Source: Paraburkholderia caledonica NBRC 102488 (GTDB taxonomy: Bacteria > Pseudomonadota > Gammaproteobacteria > Burkholderiales > Burkholderiaceae). From it: 64,000 nt of DNA. The stretch is taken from positions 20,216 through 84,215 of the forward strand of contig NZ_BAYE01000025.1 of NCBI RefSeq assembly GCF_000685095.1. The letters run 5' to 3'. Shown here piece after piece: positions 1-8,410 of the stretch (positions are counted from its first letter, which is position 1; the number at the start of each line of letters is the position of its first letter). The notes under the pieces were generated by a model. The model had not been told where the DNA came from and did no database searches. It saw only the letters and a program-made list of their open reading frames with translations. A program made the translations under genes and the position numbers.

Positions 1-876
1 ATCCCCGCCCTGTGGGCGCGCTCGCAAGGCAGCGATACGCGGTTGATCGGCCTGACGTGGGTCGACGAATTCCAGGCGCTGATCACGCTCGACCGTCAAC
101 TGCATGCAAGCGCCGACGCGCTCGCGGGTCGCCGCTTCGGCCTGCCGCGTAATACGCGCGCAAGCGTCGTCGATTTCGACCGCGCGACCGCGCTACGCGG
201 CTTCGGCTCGCTGCTCGGGGCGATTGGTGCAACGGTCGCGGACGTCCAGCTCGTCGATTTGCCGCATACGCCGCGCGGGCTCGAAGACGCCAAACCACCC
301 ATCGACGCGCCGCTCGCGACCTGGCTCGACGCGCAGCGCTCGCACGAATTCGCGCGCGAAGCCGAAGCGTTGCTGCGCGGCGAAGCCGATGTCGTGTTCG
401 TGAAAGGGGCGACCGGACTCGATATCGCCAACCTGCTGAATGCAAAGATCCTCGTGGATATCAGCGCACAACCGAACCGGCTGCTACACGCGAACAACGG
501 CACGCCGCGCCCGCTGACCGTGGACGCGCAATTGCTGCGTGAGCGCCCCGACCTGGTCGAACGGGTACTCGCGCGCACGCTCGATACGGGCGAGTGGGCG
601 CAAGGCCACGCAAACGAAGTCTCGCACTATGTGGCTCGCGAAACGCGCAGCGCCGAACACTGGGTTCAGCGTGCCTATCCCGGCGGATTGCATCGACAGT
701 TGCAGATCGGTCTCGATCCTCAGGCACTCTCGGCGCTCTCCGACTTCAAGCAGTTCCTGTTCACGTCCGGCTTCATTCCAACCGACTTCGACTTCGACGC
801 GTGGATCGACCCCGAGCCATTGCGCGGTGCGCGGGCGCGACGTGATGCAACGGCATCGGCATCGGCTTCCGTCTGA
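1..876 (+). CDS. DszB-like ABC-type substrate-binding/desulfinase family protein, 5' end outside window
   Basis: The reading frame is open from base 1 (IPALWARSQGSDTRLIGLTW) to a TGA at 874-876, so about 70-80 N-terminal residues of a protein of roughly 360 residues are missing. The visible order of motifs (WARSQG, LAGRRFGLP, the EALLRGEADVVFVKG stretch, a C-terminal FKQFLFTSGFIP) follows the DszB/periplasmic-binding-protein-like fold. DszB cleaves sulfinate from hydroxybiphenyl sulfinate, but many homologues are only solute-binding proteins. The catalytic cysteine of true DszB lies in the missing part, so the two cannot be told apart here. The sulfur-related genes further on (SsuA, TauD, LLM and DszC-like) support a role in organosulfur use. 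Confidence 0.7.
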   Translation: MPALWARSQGSDTRLIGLTWVDEFQALITLDRQLHASADALAGRRFGLPRNTRASVVDFDRATALRGFGSLLGAIGATVADVQLVDLPHTPRGLEDAKPPIDAPLATWLDAQRSHEFAREAEALLRGEADVVFVKGATGLDIANLLNAKILVDISAQPNRLLHANNGTPRPLTVDAQLLRERPDLVERVLARTLDTGEWAQGHANEVSHYVARETRSAEHWVQRAYPGGLHRQLQIGLDPQALSALSDFKQFLFTSGFIPTDFDFDAWIDPEPLRGARARRDATASASASV

Positions 877-915
877 GGCGCTGCCATTTCTTTTCTCTTT
901 CTATCGAACCGTAAG

Positions 916-2541
916 ATGCTTGCTCTCATCTCGCAGGCGGCGCGGCGTCGCCGTGCCACCTCGTTGTTTCGCAGCGCGCTCGGACTCGGCACCGCCCTGC
1001 TGGTCTCGCTGTCGTCCTCATCCGCCAGCGCGCAGACGCCTGTTCGCGGCGGCACGCTGAACTTCGTCGTCACACCTGAACCGACCGCGCTGGTGGATCT
1101 CGCCACGACCGCGACCAACGTGCTGAAGGTGAGCCCGAAAGTTGTCGAAGGACTGCTCGAATACGACTTCCGGCTTCAGCCGAAGCCGTCGCTAGCCACC
1201 TCGTGGGAGATTAGCGACGACAGCCGAAAGTACGTGTTCCATCTGCGACACGGCGTAAAATGGCACGACGGCCAGCCGTTCACCTCCGCCATTGTCGCCT
1301 ATTCGCTCCAGACGCTCAGGCAGGTGCATCCCCGCGCCAAAACCACCTTCGCGAATGTGACCGCCATTACGACGCCCGATCCGTACACGGTGGTCATCGC
1401 GCTGTCGAAGCCCGCGCCATATCTGATCAAGGCGTTTTCTTCGTCCGAGACGCCGATTGTGCCGAGGCATCTGTACGAAGGCACCGACCCGCTGACCAAC
1501 CCGGCCAACAACGCGCCGATCGGCACGGGTCCGTTCCGCTTCGTCAAATGGGTGCGCGGCAGCTACGTCGAATACGCGCGCAACGACGACTACTGGGACA
1601 AAGCCAAGCCGTACCTGGACAAGATCGTCGTCAAGATCATTACCGATCCTGCGGCGCGTACCGTCGCCTTCGAAGACGGCTCGATCGATCTGAGCGGCGA
1701 CACGCCGGTGCCGCTGTCCGACCTCGCGCGGCTGAAGAATAGCCCGAAGCTCGCACTCGACTCGCGCGGCTACGAGTTTCAGGCCGGCGTCACCCGCATC
1801 GAATTCAACCTCGACAATCCAGTATTGAAGAATCTGCAGGTTCGCCAGGCGATTGCATCGGCGATCGATCGAGAAGTGATTCGCAAAGTGATTTTCTACG
1901 GCTACCCAACGCCGCTCGCCAGCCCGATCATTCCGACGAACCCCTATTACGACCCAGCGCCCACGCCGTATCCGTACAACGTGGAACATGCCAACGCACT
2001 TCTGGATGCGGCCGGTTTTCCGCGCAAGGCCGACGGCACACGTTTCGCGCTGACGGTCGATCCGTTGCCGATCGGCGAGTTGCCCACTCGCACCGCCGCC
2101 TATGTGAAGTCGGCGCTCGCCCGGGTCGGCATTGCGGTCACCGTGCGCAGCCAGGACCTGCCCGCGTATCTGAAGCGGATCTACACCGACCGCGACTTCG
2201 ATTTTTCGATCAACGGGATGAGCAATCTGTTCGATCCCGTGGTCGGCGTCGCGCGCCTCTACACAACCGACAACTTCCGGCGCGGCGTGCCGTTCACGAA
2301 CGGCTCGCACTACAGCAATCCGCAGATCGACCAACTGTTCGCACAGGTAGCCGAGGAGACGGACGAGGCGAAGCGCAAGCAGCTTTTCTCGCAGATCCAG
2401 CAGATTCTGGAGCGCGACCTGCCCGATCTGAACCTCGTCGCGCCGCAATACCTGACCGTGTACTCGCGCGCGGTTCACAACCATACGACTGGCCCGGACG
2501 GCGTATCGGCGAGCTTCGCCGACGTCTGGCTGCAACGTTGA
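916..2541 (+). CDS. ABC transporter substrate-binding protein, family 5 (peptide/nickel/opine type)
   Basis: This 541-residue protein has a basic N-terminus and a hydrophobic signal segment ending near SASAQTP (about residues 15-41), so it is periplasmic. The body carries SBP_bac_5 features: GGTLNFVV at the mature start, the YVFHLRHGVKWHDGQPFT stretch, and the NAPIGTGPFRFVKW hinge. It begins 39 bases after the DszB-like gene and is followed by an aldo/keto reductase, so a plus-strand operon is likely. It closely resembles the binding protein at 8411-10009 in length and block order. Together with the minus-strand permeases it may share one transporter. The substrate is unknown; sulfur-containing peptides or organosulfur compounds are only suggested by context. 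Confidence 0.88.
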   Translation: MLALISQAARRRRATSLFRSALGLGTALLVSLSSSSASAQTPVRGGTLNFVVTPEPTALVDLATTATNVLKVSPKVVEGLLEYDFRLQPKPSLATSWEISDDSRKYVFHLRHGVKWHDGQPFTSAIVAYSLQTLRQVHPRAKTTFANVTAITTPDPYTVVIALSKPAPYLIKAFSSSETPIVPRHLYEGTDPLTNPANNAPIGTGPFRFVKWVRGSYVEYARNDDYWDKAKPYLDKIVVKIITDPAARTVAFEDGSIDLSGDTPVPLSDLARLKNSPKLALDSRGYEFQAGVTRIEFNLDNPVLKNLQVRQAIASAIDREVIRKVIFYGYPTPLASPIIPTNPYYDPAPTPYPYNVEHANALLDAAGFPRKADGTRFALTVDPLPIGELPTRTAAYVKSALARVGIAVTVRSQDLPAYLKRIYTDRDFDFSINGMSNLFDPVVGVARLYTTDNFRRGVPFTNGSHYSNPQIDQLFAQVAEETDEAKRKQLFSQIQQILERDLPDLNLVAPQYLTVYSRAVHNHTTGPDGVSASFADVWLQR

Positions 2542-2577
2542 AACGACCTCGACTCACTCTGACGGAACTGCACTCAT

Positions 2578-3630
2578 ATGGAATACAGACAACTCGGCCG
2601 CAGCGGCATCAAGGTTTCCGCACTCACGCTCGGCACGATGATGTTCGGCGGCCTGACCGACGAAACCACCTCCGCGCGCATCATCGACCAGGCGCTGGAG
2701 CAAGGCGTCAATTCGATCGACACCGCGGATGTCTACGGCAAAGGCGAATCGGAACGCGTAGTGGGCCGCGCGATTGCCGCGCAGCGCGAACGCTGGGTAC
2801 TCGCGACAAAATTCGCCAACCCGCTCGACGAGCGCGATGTGAACGCGCGAGGCGCGTCGCGCAAACACATCACATGCGCGGTCGAAGCGAGCCTCACGCG
2901 CCTCGGCACCGACTATATCGACGTGCTGTACCTGCATCGCGAAGATCATCAGACGCCTGTGGAAGAAACCGTGCGCGCGCTGAACGACCTGATTCGCGCT
3001 GGCAAGCTGCGCTACTACGGCCTGTCGAATCATCGGGCGTGGAAGATCGCCGAATTTGCGCATACGGCGCAGACCCTCGGACTCGACGCGCCGGTCGCAA
3101 GTCAGCCGCTCTACAACATCGCAAACCGTCAGGCCGAAGCCGAACAGTTGACGGCGGCGTATCGCTACGGTCTCGGCGTGATCTCGTACAGTCCCCTCGC
3201 ACGCGGCGTGTTGACTGGCAAATACGAGCCCGGCGCGACGCCTCATGCGGACACGCGCGCGGGCCGCAGCGACAGGCGTCTGCATCAGACCGAGTGGCGG
3301 CCCGAATCGATCGAACTGGCACGGCGAGTGCATGAGCACGCGCGGGCACGCGGACTGTCGGCGGGTCAATTCGCGCTCGCGTGGGTGCTCAATAGCCGCT
3401 ACATCAGCTCGACCATTGCCGGTCCGCGCACCGAGGCGCAGTGGCAGGACTATCTGCCGGCGCTCCGCTACCGCTTGAGCGCGGAAGACGAAGCATTCGT
3501 CGATTCGCTCGTTACCACGGGCCATCCATCAACGCCGGGTTTCAACGATCCGGGGCATCCGTTCTTCGGGCGTCCTGTTCGTCATGGCGACACAACGCAG
3601 GACGGCAACGCTCCGCTCCAACGCAGCTAG
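2578..3630 (+). CDS. Aldo/keto reductase family oxidoreductase
   Basis: The 350-residue protein starts MEYRQLGRSGIKVSALTLGT, the standard opening of AKR12/YajO-type reductases. Other family motifs are NSIDTADVYGKGESERVVG (Asp and Tyr of the catalytic tetrad), the lysine in LATKF, the YIDVLYLHRED segment with the catalytic His region, and the NADPH-binding C-terminus TIAGPRTEAQ. It would reduce a carbonyl with NADPH in the cytoplasm; some relatives act as potassium-channel beta-like subunits. It lies 36 bases after the family-5 binding protein and just before a MetQ/NlpA-type gene, so it is probably co-transcribed with uptake genes. The physiological substrate cannot be read from sequence. Confidence 0.9.
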   Translation: MEYRQLGRSGIKVSALTLGTMMFGGLTDETTSARIIDQALEQGVNSIDTADVYGKGESERVVGRAIAAQRERWVLATKFANPLDERDVNARGASRKHITCAVEASLTRLGTDYIDVLYLHREDHQTPVEETVRALNDLIRAGKLRYYGLSNHRAWKIAEFAHTAQTLGLDAPVASQPLYNIANRQAEAEQLTAAYRYGLGVISYSPLARGVLTGKYEPGATPHADTRAGRSDRRLHQTEWRPESIELARRVHEHARARGLSAGQFALAWVLNSRYISSTIAGPRTEAQWQDYLPALRYRLSAEDEAFVDSLVTTGHPSTPGFNDPGHPFFGRPVRHGDTTQDGNAPLQRS

Positions 3631-3659
3631 CTCCATTCACTCTTTCGCAATCCACCGTC

Positions 3660-4529
3660 ATGCACAAACGCATTGCTTTACAACCTATCCACCGCAAGAT
3701 GGTCGGCGCTGCGCTCGTCGCGCTGCTGCTGGCCGGTTCCATCGACGCGCCTGTGCTTGCCGCCACGAGTGCCGACAACAAGACCGTAGCGCGCGAACTG
3801 CGCGTCGGCTTCGTTCCCGGACCCTATGCGGACGAATTCAAGGCGGGCGTCGAGCCGCAACTGCGCAGGAGGGGCTACACGATCCGATACATCGAGTTCA
3901 GCACCGGGCTCGAGGCGAACCAGGCCGTCTATCGTGGCGAAATCGTCGCGGATGTGATGCAACACGAGGTCTACCTGAAGTCATATAACGACCGCAACGG
4001 GACCGACCTGGTCGGTGTGGTGCAAGTGCCAACGCCGCCAATGGGACTCTATTCGACGCGCCATCGTTCGCTAGCCGAGGTGAAGCCGGGCGCGCGTGTC
4101 GCGGTGCCTAACGATCCGGTGAATCTCGAACGCGCGCTCAAGATTCTGCAACGGATAGGATGGATCAAAATCAAACCGAATTCGAATCCGGTGGACGTAA
4201 CCGAGCGCGACGTCATCGCTAATCCGGCCGGCATCAAGCTGGTTCCGCTGGAGTCGGCGCAGGCGCCGCGCGCACTCGACGACGTGGACTATGCTGCGAT
4301 TCAGGGCAATTTCGCGATTTTCAGCGGTCACAAGCTGACCGATGCGCTCGCGCTCGAACAGATGACGCCGCCGTATATCAACCAGGTGGTCGTGAAGGCC
4401 GCGAATCGAAGCGCGAAGCCGACGCAGGATATTGTCGAGGCGTATCAGTCGGCGGAGTTCCAGCAGGCGATCCGTGGCAATCACTTCTACGACGGATTCC
4501 GGTTGCCAGCCTATTTCGGTAGCGAGTAA
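3660..4529 (+). CDS. MetQ/NlpA-family substrate-binding protein
   Basis: The chosen ATG at 3660 gives 289 residues. An upstream extension of the frame only reads through the end of the reductase gene out of frame. The product opens with a signal segment (MVGAALVALLLAGSIDAPV, ending near VLAAT). There is no lipobox cysteine, so unlike E. coli MetQ it is probably soluble in the periplasm. The body matches NlpA lipoproteins: ELRVGFVPGPYADEF, the DVMQHEVYLKSYND stretch, a VAVPNDPVNLERALKIL segment and PPYINQVVVK. Relatives bind methionine or other sulfur compounds. It has no MetN or MetI partners nearby, so it is an orphan binding protein. Confidence 0.85.
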   Translation: MHKRIALQPIHRKMVGAALVALLLAGSIDAPVLAATSADNKTVARELRVGFVPGPYADEFKAGVEPQLRRRGYTIRYIEFSTGLEANQAVYRGEIVADVMQHEVYLKSYNDRNGTDLVGVVQVPTPPMGLYSTRHRSLAEVKPGARVAVPNDPVNLERALKILQRIGWIKIKPNSNPVDVTERDVIANPAGIKLVPLESAQAPRALDDVDYAAIQGNFAIFSGHKLTDALALEQMTPPYINQVVVKAANRSAKPTQDIVEAYQSAEFQQAIRGNHFYDGFRLPAYFGSE

Positions 4530-4540
4530 GGGCGAGTGTC

Positions 4541-4578
4541 GAAGACGGCGCGCGTGGGGTAGCCAACGCGCCGTCTTC
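4541..4578. terminator. Bidirectional terminator-like hairpin
   Basis: GAAGACGGCGCG on the left pairs with CGCGCCGTCTTC on the right around a loop of about 14 bases. The hairpin sits between the convergent ends of the MetQ-like gene (+) and the double ATPase gene (-). A weak T tract (CAGTTTT) follows on the plus side. Confidence 0.65.
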
Positions 4579-4634
4579 GCTGATCAGTTTTCGCGCGTCA
4601 CAAACATGCGAGCGAGTAACTAACCGCGCGCGCC

Positions 4635-6356
4635 TTAGGCGGCCCGCGCGTCCGCGAACGTGCGGCCCGGTACCGCGTCGAGCAACGTGCGCGTGTACGG
4701 ATGCTGCGGCACACGCCAGATTTCGCGATGGTCGCCGCTTTCGACAATTCGTCCGGCCTGCATCACATGGACCCGATCGGCGATGTAGCGCACCACCGAC
4801 AGATCGTGCGAGATGAACAGATACGCGAGTCCGAGATCGCGTTTGAGGTCGACGAGAAGGTTCAGAATCTGCGCCTGAATCGACACGTCGAGCGCAGACA
4901 CGGGTTCGTCGCAGATCAGCAGATCGGGCTCCAGCACGAGCGCGCGTGCAATGCCGATGCGTTGCCGCTGGCCGCCGGAAAACTCATGCGGAAAGCGTTG
5001 CTGCGCCGCGCCCGGCAAACCCACCCGGTCGAGTATCGCTGTAATGCGCGTGCGGCGAAGCTGTGCATCGCTCACACCGTTGACCACCAGAACGGTGTCG
5101 AGAATCTCGCCGACAGTACGCCGCGGATTGAGCGACGCATACGGGTCCTGAAACACCATCTGCACGTGGCGGCGCAAAGGCCGCAACTCACGCTCGCGAA
5201 GCGGCACGAGGTCGGTGCCCCGTAGCCGGATCTGGCCGCCGGAGGCCGGAACGAGCCGCAGAATGGCTTTCGAGAGCGTCGATTTTCCACAGCCCGACTC
5301 GCCGACCAGGCCCACCGTTTCGCCGGGCGCGATGTGGAGAGACACGCCGTCTACCGCTCGCAGCGTCGTCTTGCCATGACGCTGCGGATAGTCGATCCGG
5401 ACGTCGTGCAGCGCGAGCAACGGCGCGGCGGCGTTTGCGGTGTTGTCCGCTTTCTGCCGCGCGTCGTCTTCGTTCGAGCGCGGCGAGCGCGGGCTCACCG
5501 AAAACGCCGCGTTGCCGTCATCCGAACTGGCGTGACGGATCTCCGGCAGTTTCCAGCCGCGATAGTGCAGATCGTCGACGAGATTCAACGACGCACCAAG
5601 CAGCCCGCGCGTGTAGGCATGTTCGGGCCGCGCGAAGAGCTGCGGCGTGGCGGCCTGCTCTACCACCTGACCCGCCAGCATGACGGCGACGCGATCGGCG
5701 TGTTGAGCGACCACGCCGAGATCGTGCGTGATCAGCAGCAATGACATGGACAGTTCGCGCTTCAGGCCGTCCAGCAGTTCGAGAATGCGCGCCTGGATCG
5801 TCACGTCGAGTGCGGTAGTCGGTTCGTCCGCGATCAGCAGGCGCGGTCGGCATGCCACGGCGATGGCGATCATCACGCGTTGCCGCTGGCCGCCGGAAAG
5901 TTCGTGCGGATAGTCGAACGCACGCCGTTGCGGTTCGGGAATGCGCACGAGGTCGAGCAGTTCCACTGCCCTGTTCCAGGCTGCGGTTTTAGACAGATTC
6001 TCGTGCTGACGCAGTGTTTCGACAATCTGCGCGCCGATCGACAGCACCGGATTGAGCGATGTCATCGGCTCCTGAAAGATCATGGAGATCTGCTGACCGC
6101 GCACAGCGCGTATATCGCGGGCGGACAGATCGAGCAGGTCGCGGCCATCGAAACGCACGCTGCCGCTAACGCGCCCCGGACTCGGCACAAGGCGCATCAG
6201 CGATAGCGCGGTGGCCGACTTGCCGCAACCCGACTCACCTACCAGCGCGAGCGTCTCGCCCCGAGCGACGTCGAAACCGATGCCACGCACCGCTTCGTGC
6301 GCGCCGAAGCTGACGCGCAAATCGCGCACTTCCAGTAGATTGTCTTCTTTGCTCAT
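4635..6356 (-). CDS. Dipeptide/oligopeptide-type ABC transporter, fused double ATP-binding protein (DppD-DppF type)
   Basis: I start translation at the ATG complementary to 6354-6356 (MSKEDNLLEVRDLRVSFG); the open frame upstream is an out-of-frame copy of the permease gene. The 573-residue protein contains two complete nucleotide-binding domains. Domain 1 has Walker A GESGCGKSATAL, signature LSGGQRQRVMIA and Walker B LLIADEPTTALD. Domain 2 has GESGCGKSTLSKAI, FSGGQRQRIGIA and LLICDEPVSALD. Each half ends with an oligopeptide-type C-terminal segment (HAYTRGLLGA and HPYTRTLLDAVPG). It is the last gene of the operon and starts 23 bases after permease C. It should energise import of the ligand bound by the 8411-10009 protein. 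Confidence 0.93.
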   Translation of the reverse strand: MSKEDNLLEVRDLRVSFGAHEAVRGIGFDVARGETLALVGESGCGKSATALSLMRLVPSPGRVSGSVRFDGRDLLDLSARDIRAVRGQQISMIFQEPMTSLNPVLSIGAQIVETLRQHENLSKTAAWNRAVELLDLVRIPEPQRRAFDYPHELSGGQRQRVMIAIAVACRPRLLIADEPTTALDVTIQARILELLDGLKRELSMSLLLITHDLGVVAQHADRVAVMLAGQVVEQAATPQLFARPEHAYTRGLLGASLNLVDDLHYRGWKLPEIRHASSDDGNAAFSVSPRSPRSNEDDARQKADNTANAAAPLLALHDVRIDYPQRHGKTTLRAVDGVSLHIAPGETVGLVGESGCGKSTLSKAILRLVPASGGQIRLRGTDLVPLRERELRPLRRHVQMVFQDPYASLNPRRTVGEILDTVLVVNGVSDAQLRRTRITAILDRVGLPGAAQQRFPHEFSGGQRQRIGIARALVLEPDLLICDEPVSALDVSIQAQILNLLVDLKRDLGLAYLFISHDLSVVRYIADRVHVMQAGRIVESGDHREIWRVPQHPYTRTLLDAVPGRTFADARAA

Positions 6357-6379
6357 GTCTTGCGTTTTTGCGTTCACGG

Positions 6380-7357
6380 TCAGGTGCGCTCCCGCAAACG
6401 CGGATTCAATGCGTCGTTCAGGCCGTCGCCGAGCAGGTTCAACGCCAATACCGCAACCACGATCGCGGTACCCGGAACCGCCGTCAGGTACCACGCCGTT
6501 CGCAACGAATCGCGCCCCGCGCCGATCATGGCGCCCCAGCTCACGACGTTCGGATCGCCCATGCCGAGAAACGACAGCGACGACTCGGTCAGGATCGCGC
6601 TCGCCACCATCACCGAAGCAGTCACGATCACCGGCGGAAGCGCATTGGGCAATATCTCGCCGAAGATGATGCGCGCATTGCTGAAGCCCTGACTGCGCGC
6701 GGCCAGTACGAAGTCGGCCTCGCGCAGTGTGCGAAATTCGGCGCGGACGATTCGCGCGACCGTCGGCCACGAGGCGACGCCGATAGCGAGCGCGATCACC
6801 GTCACGCTCGGCCGGCCAATTGCCACGATCACGACCACCAGCAAAAACGAAGGGATGGTCTGGAACAGTTCGGTCACGCGAACGAGCAGGTTATCGACCA
6901 GGCCGCCGAAGAAGCCGCCCACCGCGCCCACCAGCGTACCGATCACCAGCCCGATGCCGGCCGCCGACGCTCCGATCAGAAGCGATACGCGCGTGCCGTG
7001 AGCAATACCCGCCGCCACGTCGCGACCCAAGGAATCGGTGCCTAGCCAGTATTGCGGATCGCTGCCCGGCCATTCGAATGGCGCGGCGACCATGTCGAGC
7101 GGATCGCCGGGAAACAGACGAGGTGCGGCGAGCGCCAGCACGATGAAAGCAACGAGAAGCATCAGTCCGCTCAACGCCGACGGATTGCCGACGAGCGAGC
7201 GCAACACGCCGCGTCCACTGCGTCGCGACAATCCGGCAGCCGCGCCCTCGCGAGCGCGCTGGCCGAACAGCGCGCCGGCCAGCTGACGCCGCCATGAAGA
7301 CGGTTCGACCGCCTGGTCCTGCGGCGTCGAAATGATATTGGAGGATTCGGAAGCCAT
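6380..7357 (-). CDS. Dpp/Opp-type ABC transporter permease (DppC type)
   Basis: This 325-residue inner-membrane protein has an N-terminal extension of about 70 residues, then a hydrophobic segment (LSGLMLLVAFIVLALAAPRL). Then come the DppC hallmarks: YWLGTDSLGRDV, a cluster of membrane helices from about residue 110 onward, and the EAA loop around READFVLAARSQGFSNARII, ending GDGLNDALNPRLRERT. The N-terminal extension is longer than in E. coli DppC. It is downstream of the permease-B gene, with 59 bases between that gene's ancestral end and this start, and upstream of the ATPase. If permease B is inactive because of its amber codon, this protein lacks a partner. Confidence 0.92.
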   Translation of the reverse strand: MASESSNIISTPQDQAVEPSSWRRQLAGALFGQRAREGAAAGLSRRSGRGVLRSLVGNPSALSGLMLLVAFIVLALAAPRLFPGDPLDMVAAPFEWPGSDPQYWLGTDSLGRDVAAGIAHGTRVSLLIGASAAGIGLVIGTLVGAVGGFFGGLVDNLLVRVTELFQTIPSFLLVVVIVAIGRPSVTVIALAIGVASWPTVARIVRAEFRTLREADFVLAARSQGFSNARIIFGEILPNALPPVIVTASVMVASAILTESSLSFLGMGDPNVVSWGAMIGAGRDSLRTAWYLTAVPGTAIVVAVLALNLLGDGLNDALNPRLRERT

Positions 7358-7416
7358 TGCGTCTCTCAGGTGAGTAACGGGTGTGCGACAGCGCAGAAAT
7401 TGAAAGACGAAACCGC

Positions 7417-8397
7417 TCAGGCGATTCGCGGATCGAGCCGGGCCTGCAGCAGATCCACCACCACGTTAGCGACGATCACCAGCAGCGACGACAGCAGCTA
7501 TACGCCAAGCAGCACGCTGAAATCGCGGGCCATCACCGCATCGAGTGCGAGACGGCCAAGACCTGGCCAACTGAAGACGGTCTCAGTGACCGCCGCGCCA
7601 CCGAGCAATGTGCCGAAGTGAATGCCGACGATGGTCGTCAGCGGCATCAGCGCATTGCGGAGCACGTGACGCACCGTCACGCGCCATGGGTGCAGTCCCT
7701 TCGCCTCTGCGGTGCGGACGAAATCCTGGCGCTGTACTTCGAGCATCGCCGCGCGCGTGAGCCGCGCATAGATGGCAATGAAGAATGTGGACAGCGTCGC
7801 GGCCGGAAGCAACACATGTTTTGCGGCATCGGCGAACCAGGCGAAGCCATGCAACTGGACGCCGAGCGTCACGTTCCCGCCGCTCGGCAGCCAGCCGAGG
7901 TGCACCGAAAACAGCACGATTGCGAGCAGTCCGATCCAGAATCCGGGCGTGGAATAGAACAGCAATGCCAGCACCGAAAGCACACGGTCGGGCCACCTGC
8001 CCACCCAATGCGCCATGACGGCGCCGAGTGTGACGCCGACCGCAATGGCGAACGTCAACGCCACGCCCATCAGCAGCAACGTGTTGGGCAGGCGCGACAG
8101 GATCAACTGCATGACGGGCGCGTCATAACGCGGCGAATAGCCGAGGCTGAAGTGCGCAAGATGATTTAGATACGACCAAAGCTGATGCAGCACAGGCTGG
8201 TCGAGCCCGAACTTCGCACGCAGAACCTGCATTGTCTCTACTGTGGCGGAGCCGGATTCGCCGGCGAGCACATCGGCGGCATCGCCGGGCATCAGCTTCA
8301 GCAAAAAGAAGTTGAAAATGACGATGCCCACCACAGTCGGCAACACCTGCCACGCTGTCCGCCGCGCGATCGCTCCGAAACGCACACTTCGGCTCAT
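7417..8397 (-). pseudogene. Dpp/Opp-type ABC permease (DppB type) interrupted by an in-frame TAG near the C-terminus
   Basis: The gene starts at the ATG complementary to 8395-8397 (MSRSVRFGAIARR), preceded by an AGGAGA site. It encodes a typical DppB permease: RRTAWQVLPTVVGIVIFNF in the first helix, an LRAKFGLDQPVLHQLWSYL stretch and an EAA loop around TAEAKGLHPWRVTVRHVL. The frame stops at TAG (7498-7500) after VMARDFSVLLGV. The same frame then continues for 26 residues (LLSSLLVIVANVVVDLLQ, then ARLDPRIA) to a TGA at 7417-7419. That is exactly the last transmembrane helix and DPR tail of the family. One base change therefore removes the final helix. It could be a real nonsense mutation, a suppressed codon or a sequence error. 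Confidence 0.88.
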
Positions 8398-8410
8398 GCT
8401 GGCTCTCCTG

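Noticed and set aside
1192..2535. 447-codon minus-strand frame opposite the first family-5 binding protein
   Set aside because: Antisense shadow with Arg/Val/Asp-rich composition and no motif.
3441..3659. N-terminal extension of the MetQ-like protein
   Set aside because: It overlaps the reductase gene out of frame and would bury the signal peptide.
6357..6770. N-terminal extension of the double ATPase
   Set aside because: The extra 138 codons are the permease C gene in another frame, and a family-typical start exists at 6356.
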